This document shows, piece by piece, positions 34,676-42,777 of a stretch of DNA of 64,000 nucleotides. Made by a program: the position numbers and the translations under genes. Source of the DNA: Mycolicibacter heraklionensis (GTDB lineage Bacteria; Actinomycetota; Actinomycetes; Mycobacteriales; Mycobacteriaceae). The stretch's first letter is position 1. Each line of letters opens with the position of its first letter. The notes beneath the pieces were generated by a model. That model worked only from the letters and a program-made list of their open reading frames with translations, was not told the origin of the DNA and did no database searches. Location of the stretch: the NCBI RefSeq assembly GCF_019645815.1, contig NZ_CP080997.1:3910880-3974879 (forward strand), written 5' to 3'.

Positions 34676-35278
34676 ATGCTCGACACGCAGTTGCCGACCG
34701 AAGCCAAGGAGCTTGCCGAGCTCCCCGACGGCGCAGCCGACAGCACTCCTGCCGACGGAGGCGCCCACCCGCATGACGGGACAGCGACGGTGTCGCGAAA
34801 GCTGCTGCCGCAACTGGTGATCGGCGCATTGACACTACTGGTCGTCACGCTCGCCGCGTGCTGCGGATACCTGGGTTGGCAGAACAAGAGTCATCGCGAC
34901 ATCGAGGCTGCCGGCGCGGCGGCCCAACGCGTTGCGCAGGACTATGCCGCCACCTTGACGTCTGTGGACAGCAACAACCTGGACGCGAACTTCGCCGCCG
35001 TGCTGGACGGCTCCACCGGCGAGTTCCACGACATGTACCGTCAGTCCAGCGCCCAGTTGCGGCAGATGCTGCTCGCGCGAAAGGCGACCGGGCACGGCGT
35101 CGTCATCGACTCCGCGATCAAGTCGGCGACCAAGGACCGAGTCGTGGTGCTGTTGTTCGTCGATCAGACCGTGACCAACACCGACGTGCCGGACCCGCGC
35201 ATAGACCGCAGCCGCATCGTGATGACAATGCAGCAGATCGGCGGTCAATGGAAAGCCGCGAAAGTGGAGTTGCCATGA
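34676..35278 (+). CDS. Mce-associated membrane protein
   Basis: 200-residue protein with an acidic N-terminal cytoplasmic segment (about 1-40), one membrane helix (LVIGALTLLVVTLAACCGYL), and an extracytoplasmic domain (VAQDYAATLTSVDSNNLDAN, then VVLLFVDQTVTNTDVPDPR). This is the pattern of the Mas/Mam accessory proteins that follow mycobacterial mce operons and stabilise the transporter. Only one such gene is present here; most operons have two or more. It overlaps the next gene by ATGA. Confidence 0.88.
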   Translation: MLDTQLPTEAKELAELPDGAADSTPADGGAHPHDGTATVSRKLLPQLVIGALTLLVVTLAACCGYLGWQNKSHRDIEAAGAAAQRVAQDYAATLTSVDSNNLDANFAAVLDGSTGEFHDMYRQSSAQLRQMLLARKATGHGVVIDSAIKSATKDRVVVLLFVDQTVTNTDVPDPRIDRSRIVMTMQQIGGQWKAAKVELP

Positions 35279-35949
35279 GTAGCAAGATCACTGCCCTGCG
35301 CGACGATTGGATCATGCGCTCCATGCTGTCCCGGGTGGGTGACATCCCGGAGTCGGTGCTGCTGCCCATGCTGCGCCAACTCGCCGACAACAGCGAGGCA
35401 GTGGACGCCGGGTGGGAAGCGTTGATCGCCACACGCATCCGCCCCCGGGCACGGCTGGCCCCCCGCGAGTCGTGGCGGCGGCGCTACGGGCAGTTCGTCC
35501 GAGAATTGGAGTGGGCCATCACCGGGTTGGTGGAGGTACTGCCACGAGACGATGTTGAACACCTGGTCTCCGACGCCGTCGCGAGCCGCTTGCGTCGGTG
35601 GCTGCGGATCCTGCTGCCGGCCTTCAACACGGTCACCCTGGTCCCGCGCGGGCTGTACCCGAGTGTGATGGACGCCGGGGTCTCCGTCGCGACTTTCTTG
35701 GTCGGCCCGATCCAGCGGTCCGGCGTCGAACCCGACGGCACTCTGGTATATGAGATACCCGAGTGCGCCATGCACACTGCCACGGAGACAGGTGTGGCGC
35801 AGGAGCATTCGTGCCTGATGGCCTGCAAGGCCGCCTGCGAGAAAGTGTTCGACAAAGATTCAGCCATGCCCTTGGAGTTCGACCCCCATCTGCCCGGACT
35901 GTCCTGCACGCTGCGGGTTCACCCCGCCGCGAGTCACCCCAACAGATAG
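35275..35949 (+). CDS. DWARF27-like protein (possible carotenoid isomerase)
   Basis: 224-residue protein. Its C-terminal half resembles the plant beta-carotene isomerase D27 (DUF4033): FLVGPIQ then PDGT, then five cysteines at 164, 180, 184, 188 and 211. These sit in ECAMHT, HSCLMACKAACEKVF and LEFDPHLPGLSCTLRV, in the same order and similar spacing as in D27 (including the CxxxC pair, the xPL...xP stretch and the final SC). The N-terminal half is helical and not recognised. D27 is an iron protein that makes 9-cis-beta-carotene for a carotenoid cleavage dioxygenase; the very next gene, 8 bp downstream, is such an enzyme. Similarity was judged by eye from remembered family sequences, so the reaction is inferred. 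Confidence 0.65.
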   Translation: MSSKITALRDDWIMRSMLSRVGDIPESVLLPMLRQLADNSEAVDAGWEALIATRIRPRARLAPRESWRRRYGQFVRELEWAITGLVEVLPRDDVEHLVSDAVASRLRRWLRILLPAFNTVTLVPRGLYPSVMDAGVSVATFLVGPIQRSGVEPDGTLVYEIPECAMHTATETGVAQEHSCLMACKAACEKVFDKDSAMPLEFDPHLPGLSCTLRVHPAASHPNR

Positions 35950-35957
35950 GACCGATT

Positions 35958-37403
35958 GTGACCAACTCGAACACTGCCGGCGCCGACTTCGCCGCGTACA
36001 CGCCGCTTTACGAGGAATACGACTACACCATCGATGACTACGACGGTGAACTGCCCGAGGAGCTGCAGGGCACCCTGTACCGCAACGGCGCCGGCAAGCT
36101 CGATGCCGGCGGGCAGGCGCTGGGTCACCTGTTCGACGGCGACGGGATGCTGTCGCTGTTCTCCATCGCGGGCGGATCGGTGCACTACCGCAACAGGTAT
36201 GTGCGGACCAAGCATTACCGCAAATCGCTGACCTCCCACGGTGCGCCCTACCGTGCACTGGGAACCATGCGCCCGGGCGGAATACTGACCAACGCACTGC
36301 GGTTCCCGGCCAACGTGGCCAACACCAGCGTGGTGATGCACGCCGGAAAGCTACTGGCGCTGTGGGAGGGCGGCCCGCCCACCGAGCTCAATCCCGACAC
36401 GCTCGACACCATCGGTATCCACAACTTCGACGGCGAGCTGAAATGGCTGGGCGCGTTCTCCGCGCACCCCAAGTGGGACCCGGACACCAAGGAGATGTTC
36501 AACTTCGGGCTGGCGATGGTGCCGTTCCCGAAACTGATCTGCTATCGCGTCGACCGCGCAGGCGCGTTGCACCGGCTGGGTCAGCTGAAGCTGCCGTTCG
36601 CAATGTTCAACCACGACATGGGCCTGACCAGTAAGCACATGGTGTTCGCGATTCCGCCGCTGATCTTCCCGACCTCCAAGCTGATGGGCGCCGGATTCGG
36701 GCTGCGCAACTTCATCGACGCCATCGAATACGACGCCTCCCGCGGCACCATGATCGGCCTGGTGCCCCGCGATGGTGGCAAACCGCGGGTGCTGTACACC
36801 GATCCGCTGCTGCACCTGCACTTGGCCAACACCTACGAGGACGGCACCGACACGATCGTGGAGCTGGTGCACTACGACTCGACCTGGGAAGAACTCAACG
36901 GTCAGCTCTCGAGTTTGAGCACGGACCGGGCCAGTGAGGTCGGGTCTTACGGGGGGACGTTGCTGAGACTTCGGATCACCAAATCCGACAAGGTTATTCA
37001 CGAGCCGCTGTCGGAGCTTCGCGGCGAGTTCCCGTCGTTCAATATCTTCCGGACCAGCCGGCCGAACCGCTACACCTATCTGTCCGCGGACGCCGACGGC
37101 AGCAATTACCCGAATGCGGTGGCCAAGGTCGACAACACCACCGGCGCGGTGGTCACCCACCAGTTCCCGTACGGCCACCAGCCGCACGAGGCCGTTTTCG
37201 CCGCCCGTCCCGGCGGCACCGACGAGGACGACGGCTGGTTGCTGGTGGCCACCCAGGACGGGGTGAACAACCGTGCCGCCCTGGCCGTATTGGACGCCAA
37301 GCACGTCGACGCCGGGCCGGTCTACACCGGCCGGCTGCGGCATCACCTGCCGCTCACCTTCCACGGCAGTTTCACTCCGCGGGTGGCGCAGCCTACTGGG
37401 TGA
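35958..37403 (+). CDS. Carotenoid cleavage oxygenase family protein (second of two)
   Basis: 481-residue Fe(II) oxygenase of the RPE65/CCD family. The four iron-binding histidines are His170 (FSAHPKWD), His219 (FNHDMGLT), His288 (HLHLANTYED) and His469 (LTFHGSFTP). The N-terminus has LQGTLYRNGAGKLDAGG and HLFDGDGMLSLFS. GTG start preceded by AGG; a longer in-frame extension would overlap the D27-like gene and lacks similarity. Last gene of the P450-mce operon. It differs enough from the paralogue at 12425 to suggest a different bond or substrate. Its 3' end overlaps the convergent gene by 11 bp. Confidence 0.93.
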   Translation: MTNSNTAGADFAAYTPLYEEYDYTIDDYDGELPEELQGTLYRNGAGKLDAGGQALGHLFDGDGMLSLFSIAGGSVHYRNRYVRTKHYRKSLTSHGAPYRALGTMRPGGILTNALRFPANVANTSVVMHAGKLLALWEGGPPTELNPDTLDTIGIHNFDGELKWLGAFSAHPKWDPDTKEMFNFGLAMVPFPKLICYRVDRAGALHRLGQLKLPFAMFNHDMGLTSKHMVFAIPPLIFPTSKLMGAGFGLRNFIDAIEYDASRGTMIGLVPRDGGKPRVLYTDPLLHLHLANTYEDGTDTIVELVHYDSTWEELNGQLSSLSTDRASEVGSYGGTLLRLRITKSDKVIHEPLSELRGEFPSFNIFRTSRPNRYTYLSADADGSNYPNAVAKVDNTTGAVVTHQFPYGHQPHEAVFAARPGGTDEDDGWLLVATQDGVNNRAALAVLDAKHVDAGPVYTGRLRHHLPLTFHGSFTPRVAQPTG

Positions 37404-38118
37404 TCGCCGCGAACTCCGGGGCGATCAGGTCGGCCACCCGCGCCCACGGCACGGTGATCACCGCGAGACCACGGCCGAACTGATAGTCGCCGAAGTGCAA
37501 CTCGATGCCGTCGGCGGTGGGGATCCAGTACTTGAAGTTGATATCGAGCGGCGCCACCTCGTTGCCGAACTGCCAGGTGCCCTGCCTGGGCGGCGCGTAC
37601 TCGGTCGGCAGGATCTGCTTGGTCTGCTCGGCCAGCCGGGCCAGGCCGGCCGGTTTGTCGACGAATAAATTGTCCCAAGTGATCAGGATGCCGCTGCGTT
37701 TGTCGAATACCCGGGTGGCCACCGCATGAAAAGGCATATTCGGCATATCGGTGTTGTATTCGCCGACGAAAAGCTCTGAGACAGTGATCGGACGGAATGA
37801 CAAGGTGCCGGTGGAATTGAACGTCCAGGGAACGGTCTTGCTTGCGCTGGGCTCGTACGTCGCGACTTGGCCGCGGGCCTCGGCATCGATCACGTCGTTG
37901 ATCGCGGCCGCAACGTTCTCATCACCCCCGGCGACACGTTGATATCGAACTTCCCAGGTGCCCAAATGATCCGGTCTTGTTCCGGCGATCACGTCGGGGA
38001 TCGCGGCGTAGCCGCCGGCGGCGCCGGGTTCGGCCGACACCGGAGGCACTCGGACCGGTACGGCGATGGCCCAGGCGGCCACCAGCATCAGCGTGCAGAT
38101 AATTCTCCGTCGCCCCAT
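37393..38118 (-). CDS. Secreted DUF3298/RsiV-domain protein
   Basis: 241-residue exported protein: signal peptide with MGRRRIICTLMLVAAWAIAV and likely cleavage after VSA. A domain follows with FRPITVSELFVGEYNTDMPN, then AVATRVFDKRSGILITWDNL and the C-terminal ITVPWARVADLIAPEF. These fit the DUF3298 (RsiV-type) beta domain found in mycobacterial secreted proteins. The ATG at 38118 has GGAGGAAAT upstream. Function unknown; it probably does not belong to the catabolic island. Confidence 0.75.
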   Translation of the reverse strand: MGRRRIICTLMLVAAWAIAVPVRVPPVSAEPGAAGGYAAIPDVIAGTRPDHLGTWEVRYQRVAGGDENVAAAINDVIDAEARGQVATYEPSASKTVPWTFNSTGTLSFRPITVSELFVGEYNTDMPNMPFHAVATRVFDKRSGILITWDNLFVDKPAGLARLAEQTKQILPTEYAPPRQGTWQFGNEVAPLDINFKYWIPTADGIELHFGDYQFGRGLAVITVPWARVADLIAPEFAAITQ

Positions 38119-38314
38119 GCTATTTCCTCCGCCAGCGTCAGATTTAAAATCCAAGAATAGTCGACGGATGAAATTCCGGCATGAGAACAGCGGGAAATGA
38201 CTTTTACGACCGTACCGATAATCCCATCGCAGCCGTCGTCGAAAACTCGGCGGATCCGGCGGGCCGAGCAGCGGCGGCGCGCTGGAGCGCGGCGCGGGGA
38301 CCCCCTCTGGTAAT

Positions 38315-38332
38315 TACTAGGACATCCTAGTA
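38315..38332. promoter_or_regulatory. Palindromic operator upstream of mmsA
   Basis: TACTAGGACATCCTAGTA is an 18-bp inverted repeat (8-bp perfect arms TACTAGGA/TCCTAGTA, 2-bp centre) about 62 bp before the mmsA start, inside an AT-rich stretch of the 275-bp gap. Size and symmetry suit a TetR- or GntR-type dimer controlling valine catabolism. No cognate regulator gene is adjacent. The remainder of the gap shows nothing recognisable. Confidence 0.65.
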
Positions 38333-38393
38333 TTCTCGGGGCCGGGCCGATCCGGTCCCCACTCGCCACTGAAAACACTCCCGGGATGACCGC

Positions 38394-39914
38394 ATGAGCA
38401 CACAGATTCCGCACTTCATCGATGGCCACCGAAACGCCGGCACCTCGCAGCGCACCACCGACGTCTTCGACCCCAACACCGGCGAGGTGCAGGCCACCCT
38501 GCCGCTGGCCAACCAAGCCGACGTCGACGCCGCGGTCACCTCCGCGGCAGTGGCCCAGCGCGATTGGGCCGCCTACAACCCGCAACGCCGGGCCCGGGTG
38601 ATGATGCGTTTCATCGACCTGGTCAACAGCCATGTCGATGAGCTGGCCGAGCTGCTCTCCCGCGAGCACGGCAAAACCCTCGACGACGCCCGCGGCGACA
38701 TCCAGCGCGGCATCGAGGTGATCGAGTTCTGCGTCGGCATCCCGCACCTGCTCAAGGGTGAGCACACCGAAGGCGCCGGCCCGGGCATCGACGTGTTCTC
38801 GCTGCGCCAGCCGCTGGGTGTGGTCGCCGGGATCACCCCGTTCAACTTCCCGGCGATGATCCCGCTCTGGCAGGCCGGACCGGCCCTGGCGTGTGGAAAC
38901 GCGTTCATCCTCAAGCCTTCCGAGCGCGACCCGTCGGTGCCGGTGCGTCTTGCCGAGCTGTTTGTCGAGGCCGGTCTGCCCCCGGGGGTGCTGCAGGTGG
39001 TGCACGGCGACAAGGAGGCCGTCGACGCCCTGCTGCACCACCCGGGCGTCGCTGCGATCGGCTTCGTCGGCAGCTCCGACATCGCGCAGTACATCTACTC
39101 GACCGCCACGGCCAACGGCAAGCGCGCGCAGTGCTTCGGCGGCGCCAAGAACCACATGATCGTGATGCCCGACGCCGACCTGGACCAGGCCGTCGACGCT
39201 TTGATCGGCGCCGGCTACGGCAGCGCCGGCGAGCGCTGCATGGCGATCTCGGTGGCGGTGCCGGTCGGCGAGCAGACCGCCGACCGGCTGCGGGCCCGGC
39301 TGGTGGAGCGGATCAACAACCTACGGGTGGGCCACAGCCTGGACCCGAAGGCCGACTACGGGCCGCTGGTCACCCGGGCCGCCCTCGAGCGGGTCAACGA
39401 CTACATCGCCCAAGGCGCGGCCGCCGGCGCCGAGCTGGTGATCGACGGCCGCGAACGGGCCAGCGACGACACCCAGTTCGGTGACGCCGACCTGACCGGC
39501 GGCTTCTTCGCCGGGCCGACGCTTTTCGACCACGTCACCACCGAGATGTCGATCTACACCGACGAGATCTTCGGTCCGGTGCTGAGCATCGTGCGCGCCC
39601 ACGATTACGAAGAGGCGTTGCGGCTGCCCAGCGAGCATGAATACGGCAACGGGGTGGCGATCTTCACCCGCGACGGCGACACCGCCCGCGACTTCACCTC
39701 CCGGGTCCAGGTCGGCATGGTCGGGGTGAACGTGCCGATTCCGGTGCCGGTGGCCTATCACACCTTCGGCGGCTGGAAGCGCTCCGGCTTCGGCGACCTC
39801 AACCAGCACGGTACCGCGTCCATCACCTTCTACACCAAGGTCAAGACCGTCACCCAGCGCTGGCCGTCTGGAATCAAGGACGGCGCCGAATTCCACATCC
39901 CCACAATGCAATAG
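38394..39914 (+). CDS. mmsA: Methylmalonate-semialdehyde dehydrogenase (CoA-acylating)
   Basis: Valine and thymine catabolism: methylmalonate semialdehyde plus CoA to propionyl-CoA. The 506-residue ALDH starts STQIPHFIDGHRNAGTSQRT. It has GVVAGITPFNFPAMIPLWQA, FVGSSDIAQYIYSTATANGK, FGGAKNHMIVMPDADLDQAV (the MmsA replacement of the usual Glu motif) and the catalytic Cys in AGERCMAISVAV. The C-terminus has FYTKVKTVTQRWP. First gene of mmsA-fadE-mmsB. Confidence 0.96.
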   Translation: MSTQIPHFIDGHRNAGTSQRTTDVFDPNTGEVQATLPLANQADVDAAVTSAAVAQRDWAAYNPQRRARVMMRFIDLVNSHVDELAELLSREHGKTLDDARGDIQRGIEVIEFCVGIPHLLKGEHTEGAGPGIDVFSLRQPLGVVAGITPFNFPAMIPLWQAGPALACGNAFILKPSERDPSVPVRLAELFVEAGLPPGVLQVVHGDKEAVDALLHHPGVAAIGFVGSSDIAQYIYSTATANGKRAQCFGGAKNHMIVMPDADLDQAVDALIGAGYGSAGERCMAISVAVPVGEQTADRLRARLVERINNLRVGHSLDPKADYGPLVTRAALERVNDYIAQGAAAGAELVIDGRERASDDTQFGDADLTGGFFAGPTLFDHVTTEMSIYTDEIFGPVLSIVRAHDYEEALRLPSEHEYGNGVAIFTRDGDTARDFTSRVQVGMVGVNVPIPVPVAYHTFGGWKRSGFGDLNQHGTASITFYTKVKTVTQRWPSGIKDGAEFHIPTMQ

Positions 39915-39924
39915 GCCCGCGCTC

Positions 39925-41088
39925 ATGAACACGATCTTGGATGACGAAGAACGGGTGATCGTCGACACCGCAGCGGCGTTCGCCGACAAGCGCCTGGCCC
40001 CGTATGCACTGGAATGGGATGCCACCCACCACTTTCCGGTCGACGTGATGCGGGAGGCGGCCCAGCTGGGGATGTCGGCGATCTACTGTCGCGACGACGT
40101 CGGCGGCTCCGGGCTGCGCCGGCTGGACGGGGTGCGGATCTTCGAGCAGCTCTCGATCGCCGACCCGGTGATCGCGGCCTACCTGTCGATCCACAACATG
40201 TGCGCCTGGATGATCGACAGCTACGGCACCGAAGACCAGCGCAAGAGCTGGGTGCCACGACTGGCGTCGATGGAGGCGGTGGCCAGCTACTGCCTCACCG
40301 AGCCCGGCGCCGGCTCGGACGCCAGCGCGTTGAGCACCCGCGCGGTGCGCCACGGTAGCGATTACGTGCTCGACGGCGTCAAGCAGTTCATCTCCGGCGC
40401 CGGCGTCTCCGACGTCTATGTGGTGATGGCCCGAACGGGCAGTGACGGACCGCGGGGCATCTCCACGTTCATCGTCGAAAAGGACACGCCGGGACTGAGT
40501 TTCGGTGCCGCCGAGCAGAAGATGGGCTGGAACTCCCAGCCGACCGCGCAGGTGATCTTCGACGGCGTGCGAGTTCCGGCCGAGGCGATGCTCGGCGGTC
40601 CCGAAGGCGATGGCAACGGGTTCAACATCGCGATGAACGGCCTCAACGGCGGCCGGATCAATATCGCCGCCTGCTCGATGGGCGGCGGCCAGGCAGCGTT
40701 CGACAAGACCGGCAGCTACCTGGCCGACCGGACGGCATTCGGCAAGGCGCTGCTGGACGAACCGACCATCCGGTTCACCCTCGCCGACATGGCCACCGCG
40801 CTGGAGACCTCGCGGCTACTGCTGTGGCGCGCGGCGACCGCGCTCGACAACAACTCCCCCGACAAGGTCGAGCTGTGCGCAATGGCCAAGCGCTACGTCA
40901 CCGACGCGTGCTTCGATGTCGCCGACAAGGCGCTGCAGCTGCACGGCGGGTACGGATATCTGCGCGAATACGGTCTGGAGAAAATCGTCCGGGATCTTCG
41001 GGTGCACCGCATTCTGGAGGGCACCAACGAGATCATGCGGTTGGTGATCGGCCGGGCCGAGGCGGCCCGCGTCCGCTCCGGCCAGTAA
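39925..41088 (+). CDS. Isobutyryl-CoA dehydrogenase-type acyl-CoA dehydrogenase
   Basis: 387-residue full-length acyl-CoA dehydrogenase: SYCLTEPGAGSDASALSTRA (FAD), MGWNSQPTAQVIFDGVRVPA, and the C-terminal LQLHGGYGYLREYGLEKIV followed by HRILEGTNEIMRLVIGR with the catalytic Glu. Its place between mmsA and mmsB matches M. tuberculosis fadE9 and points to isobutyryl-CoA (valine pathway). Only 10 bp follow mmsA. Confidence 0.94.
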   Translation: MNTILDDEERVIVDTAAAFADKRLAPYALEWDATHHFPVDVMREAAQLGMSAIYCRDDVGGSGLRRLDGVRIFEQLSIADPVIAAYLSIHNMCAWMIDSYGTEDQRKSWVPRLASMEAVASYCLTEPGAGSDASALSTRAVRHGSDYVLDGVKQFISGAGVSDVYVVMARTGSDGPRGISTFIVEKDTPGLSFGAAEQKMGWNSQPTAQVIFDGVRVPAEAMLGGPEGDGNGFNIAMNGLNGGRINIAACSMGGGQAAFDKTGSYLADRTAFGKALLDEPTIRFTLADMATALETSRLLLWRAATALDNNSPDKVELCAMAKRYVTDACFDVADKALQLHGGYGYLREYGLEKIVRDLRVHRILEGTNEIMRLVIGRAEAARVRSGQ

Positions 41089-41109
41089 CCCGCCGCCAAA
41101 GGAGCACAT

Positions 41110-41985
41110 ATGGCAATCGTCGCGTTTCTCGGCCTCGGCCACATGGGTGGGCCGATGTCGGCGAACCTGGTCGCCGCCGGGCACACCGTGCGCGGCTTCG
41201 ATCCGGTGCCGGCGGCGTGCGCAGCCGCCGAGCAACACGGCGTGAGCGTCCACACCGGCGCCGCCGAGGCGGTGGCCGGCGCCGACGCGGTGGTGACCAT
41301 GCTTCCGCACGGGGACGCGGTGAAGAGCTGCTACGCCGAGATCCTGCCGGCGGCCACCCCGGGCACCCTATTCATCGACAGCTCGACCATCTCGGTCGCC
41401 GACGCCCGCGAGGTGCACGCCCTGGCCGGCTCCCACGGCATCGCCCAGCTCGACGCGCCGGTGTCCGGCGGGGTGACCGGCGCGGTCGCCGGACGGCTGG
41501 CGTTCATGGTCGGCGGCGAAGACGCCGCAGTGGCGCGGGCGACCCCCGTGTTGGAGCCGATGGCCGCCAAGATCATCCACTGCGGCGCGGCGGGCGCCGG
41601 CCAGGCCGCCAAGATCTGCAACAACATGGTGCTGGCCGTGCAGCAGGTGGCGGTCGCCGAGGCGTTCGTGCTGGCCGAAAAGCTGGGCCTGGCCGACCAG
41701 GCGTTGTTCGACGTGATGACCGGGGCCACCGGAAACTGCTGGGCGCTGCACACCAACTGCCCGGTACCCGGGCCGGTGCCCACCTCGCCCGCGAACCGGA
41801 ACTTCGAGCCCGGCTTTGCCGCCGCGCTGATGAACAAGGACCTGGGCCTGGCGATGGATGCGGTCGCCGCGACGGGGTCGGCCGCCCCGCTCGGTAGCCA
41901 CGCCGCCCAGATCTACCGCGAGTTCGCCGCCGAACACGGCGCGCAGGATTTCAGCGCCGTGATCAATCTGCTGCGCGGCAGCTGA
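41110..41985 (+). CDS. mmsB: 3-hydroxyisobutyrate dehydrogenase
   Basis: 291-residue beta-hydroxyacid dehydrogenase that oxidises 3-hydroxyisobutyrate to methylmalonate semialdehyde. N-terminal NAD motif FLGLGHMGGPMSANLVAAGH, substrate motif DAPVSGGVTGAVAGRLAFMV, catalytic Lys in GAGQAAKICNNMVL. Preceded by AAAGGAGC. Completes the valine unit with the two genes upstream. Confidence 0.96.
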   Translation: MAIVAFLGLGHMGGPMSANLVAAGHTVRGFDPVPAACAAAEQHGVSVHTGAAEAVAGADAVVTMLPHGDAVKSCYAEILPAATPGTLFIDSSTISVADAREVHALAGSHGIAQLDAPVSGGVTGAVAGRLAFMVGGEDAAVARATPVLEPMAAKIIHCGAAGAGQAAKICNNMVLAVQQVAVAEAFVLAEKLGLADQALFDVMTGATGNCWALHTNCPVPGPVPTSPANRNFEPGFAAALMNKDLGLAMDAVAATGSAAPLGSHAAQIYREFAAEHGAQDFSAVINLLRGS

Positions 41986-42047
41986 GCTCTCCGCCGGCGT
42001 GCTCGGTCACGATCGGGCCGCCCAGACTTGTCGGACCTCACTGCGGG

Positions 42048-42707
42048 CTACTTCGCGATTGCCATCACCGCGCCGGGCCTCAGCCAGCCGATGATCTTCA
42101 CGAGCGTGGCGTCGTCGATCGCCACACAGCCCGCGGTAGGCCCGCCGTCGGTGGTGTGAAAGAAGTAGGCGGAGCCGTCACCGGGTGTGCGGGATTTATT
42201 GACGCCGATGACCACCGCGTGCCGGTACTGCGGGATGTCGAGGTTCTCGCTGGCCGCCGTGTCGAACCGGCACTGGGCTTTCTTGCAGACCTGCATGGTG
42301 TTGTAGGTCGGGCTGTTGGAGTCGCTGTCCCACCAGTGGTCGGATCCGACCTGCACATACGGCAGGCCACCGCCGGGATTCGGAGCGGTGCCGAACGCCG
42401 AATCGAGCGTGAAAAACCCCATCGGGGTGGACGGCTCACCTTCCTTGGTCCCTCGCGTGATGCCCGCCGAGCCGACATGTGCCGGAATCCCGGCCGCGAC
42501 CGCTTCCCAGCCCGCGGGAGTCCGCTGATAAACATCGATCTTTGCGATCGAATGCCCCACTCCGACAACCGAAACGACCTGGGTGGCGTTGCCGACCGCA
42601 TTTCCGAACCACGGTTCGACGACCGCCGCGGTCCGCGGCGCGGTCACCGAGGTCACGCCCATCGCGCACAGCGCTGCGCACAGCAGAACCACCAGTCGAC
42701 GCACCAC
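42048..42707 (-). CDS. Secreted L,D-transpeptidase-like (YkuD) protein
   Basis: About 219 residues with a signal peptide (VRRLVVLLCAALCAMGVTSV) and a YkuD-type catalytic domain. The active-site motif HTTDGGPTAGCVAIDDATLV holds the His and catalytic Cys; the usual SxGC serine is Thr-Ala here. It may cross-link peptidoglycan or be a degenerate relative acting in the wall. The GTG at 42707 gives a compact signal peptide; an upstream TTG at 42743 is possible. No clear ribosome binding site supports either. Confidence 0.75.
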   Translation of the reverse strand: MVRRLVVLLCAALCAMGVTSVTAPRTAAVVEPWFGNAVGNATQVVSVVGVGHSIAKIDVYQRTPAGWEAVAAGIPAHVGSAGITRGTKEGEPSTPMGFFTLDSAFGTAPNPGGGLPYVQVGSDHWWDSDSNSPTYNTMQVCKKAQCRFDTAASENLDIPQYRHAVVIGVNKSRTPGDGSAYFFHTTDGGPTAGCVAIDDATLVKIIGWLRPGAVMAIAK

Positions 42708-42777
42708 ATCATGGTCGGTGACCGGTGGCGTCAGCGCAAACAACGACTGCGGCGTGGCGTGGTGACCAGCGCCGTGA

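Noticed and set aside
35275..35949. Possibility that the D27-like protein is an L-2-amino-thiazoline-4-carboxylate hydrolase-type or other cysteine-rich protein.
   Set aside because: The PDGT segment, the order of the five cysteines and the downstream CCD fit D27 better; kept as an alternative in the confidence.
35275..37403. A bacterial strigolactone-type biosynthesis set (D27, two CCDs, P450).
   Set aside because: The gene types match the plant pathway by count, but the mce importer, CoA ligase, acyl-CoA dehydrogenase and aldolase point to uptake and breakdown, so a biosynthetic reading is not preferred.
9466..37403. Recent horizontal transfer of the island by a mobile element.
   Set aside because: No integrase, transposase, tRNA target, flanking direct repeats or clear change in base composition was seen; the P450-mce type is native to mycobacteria.
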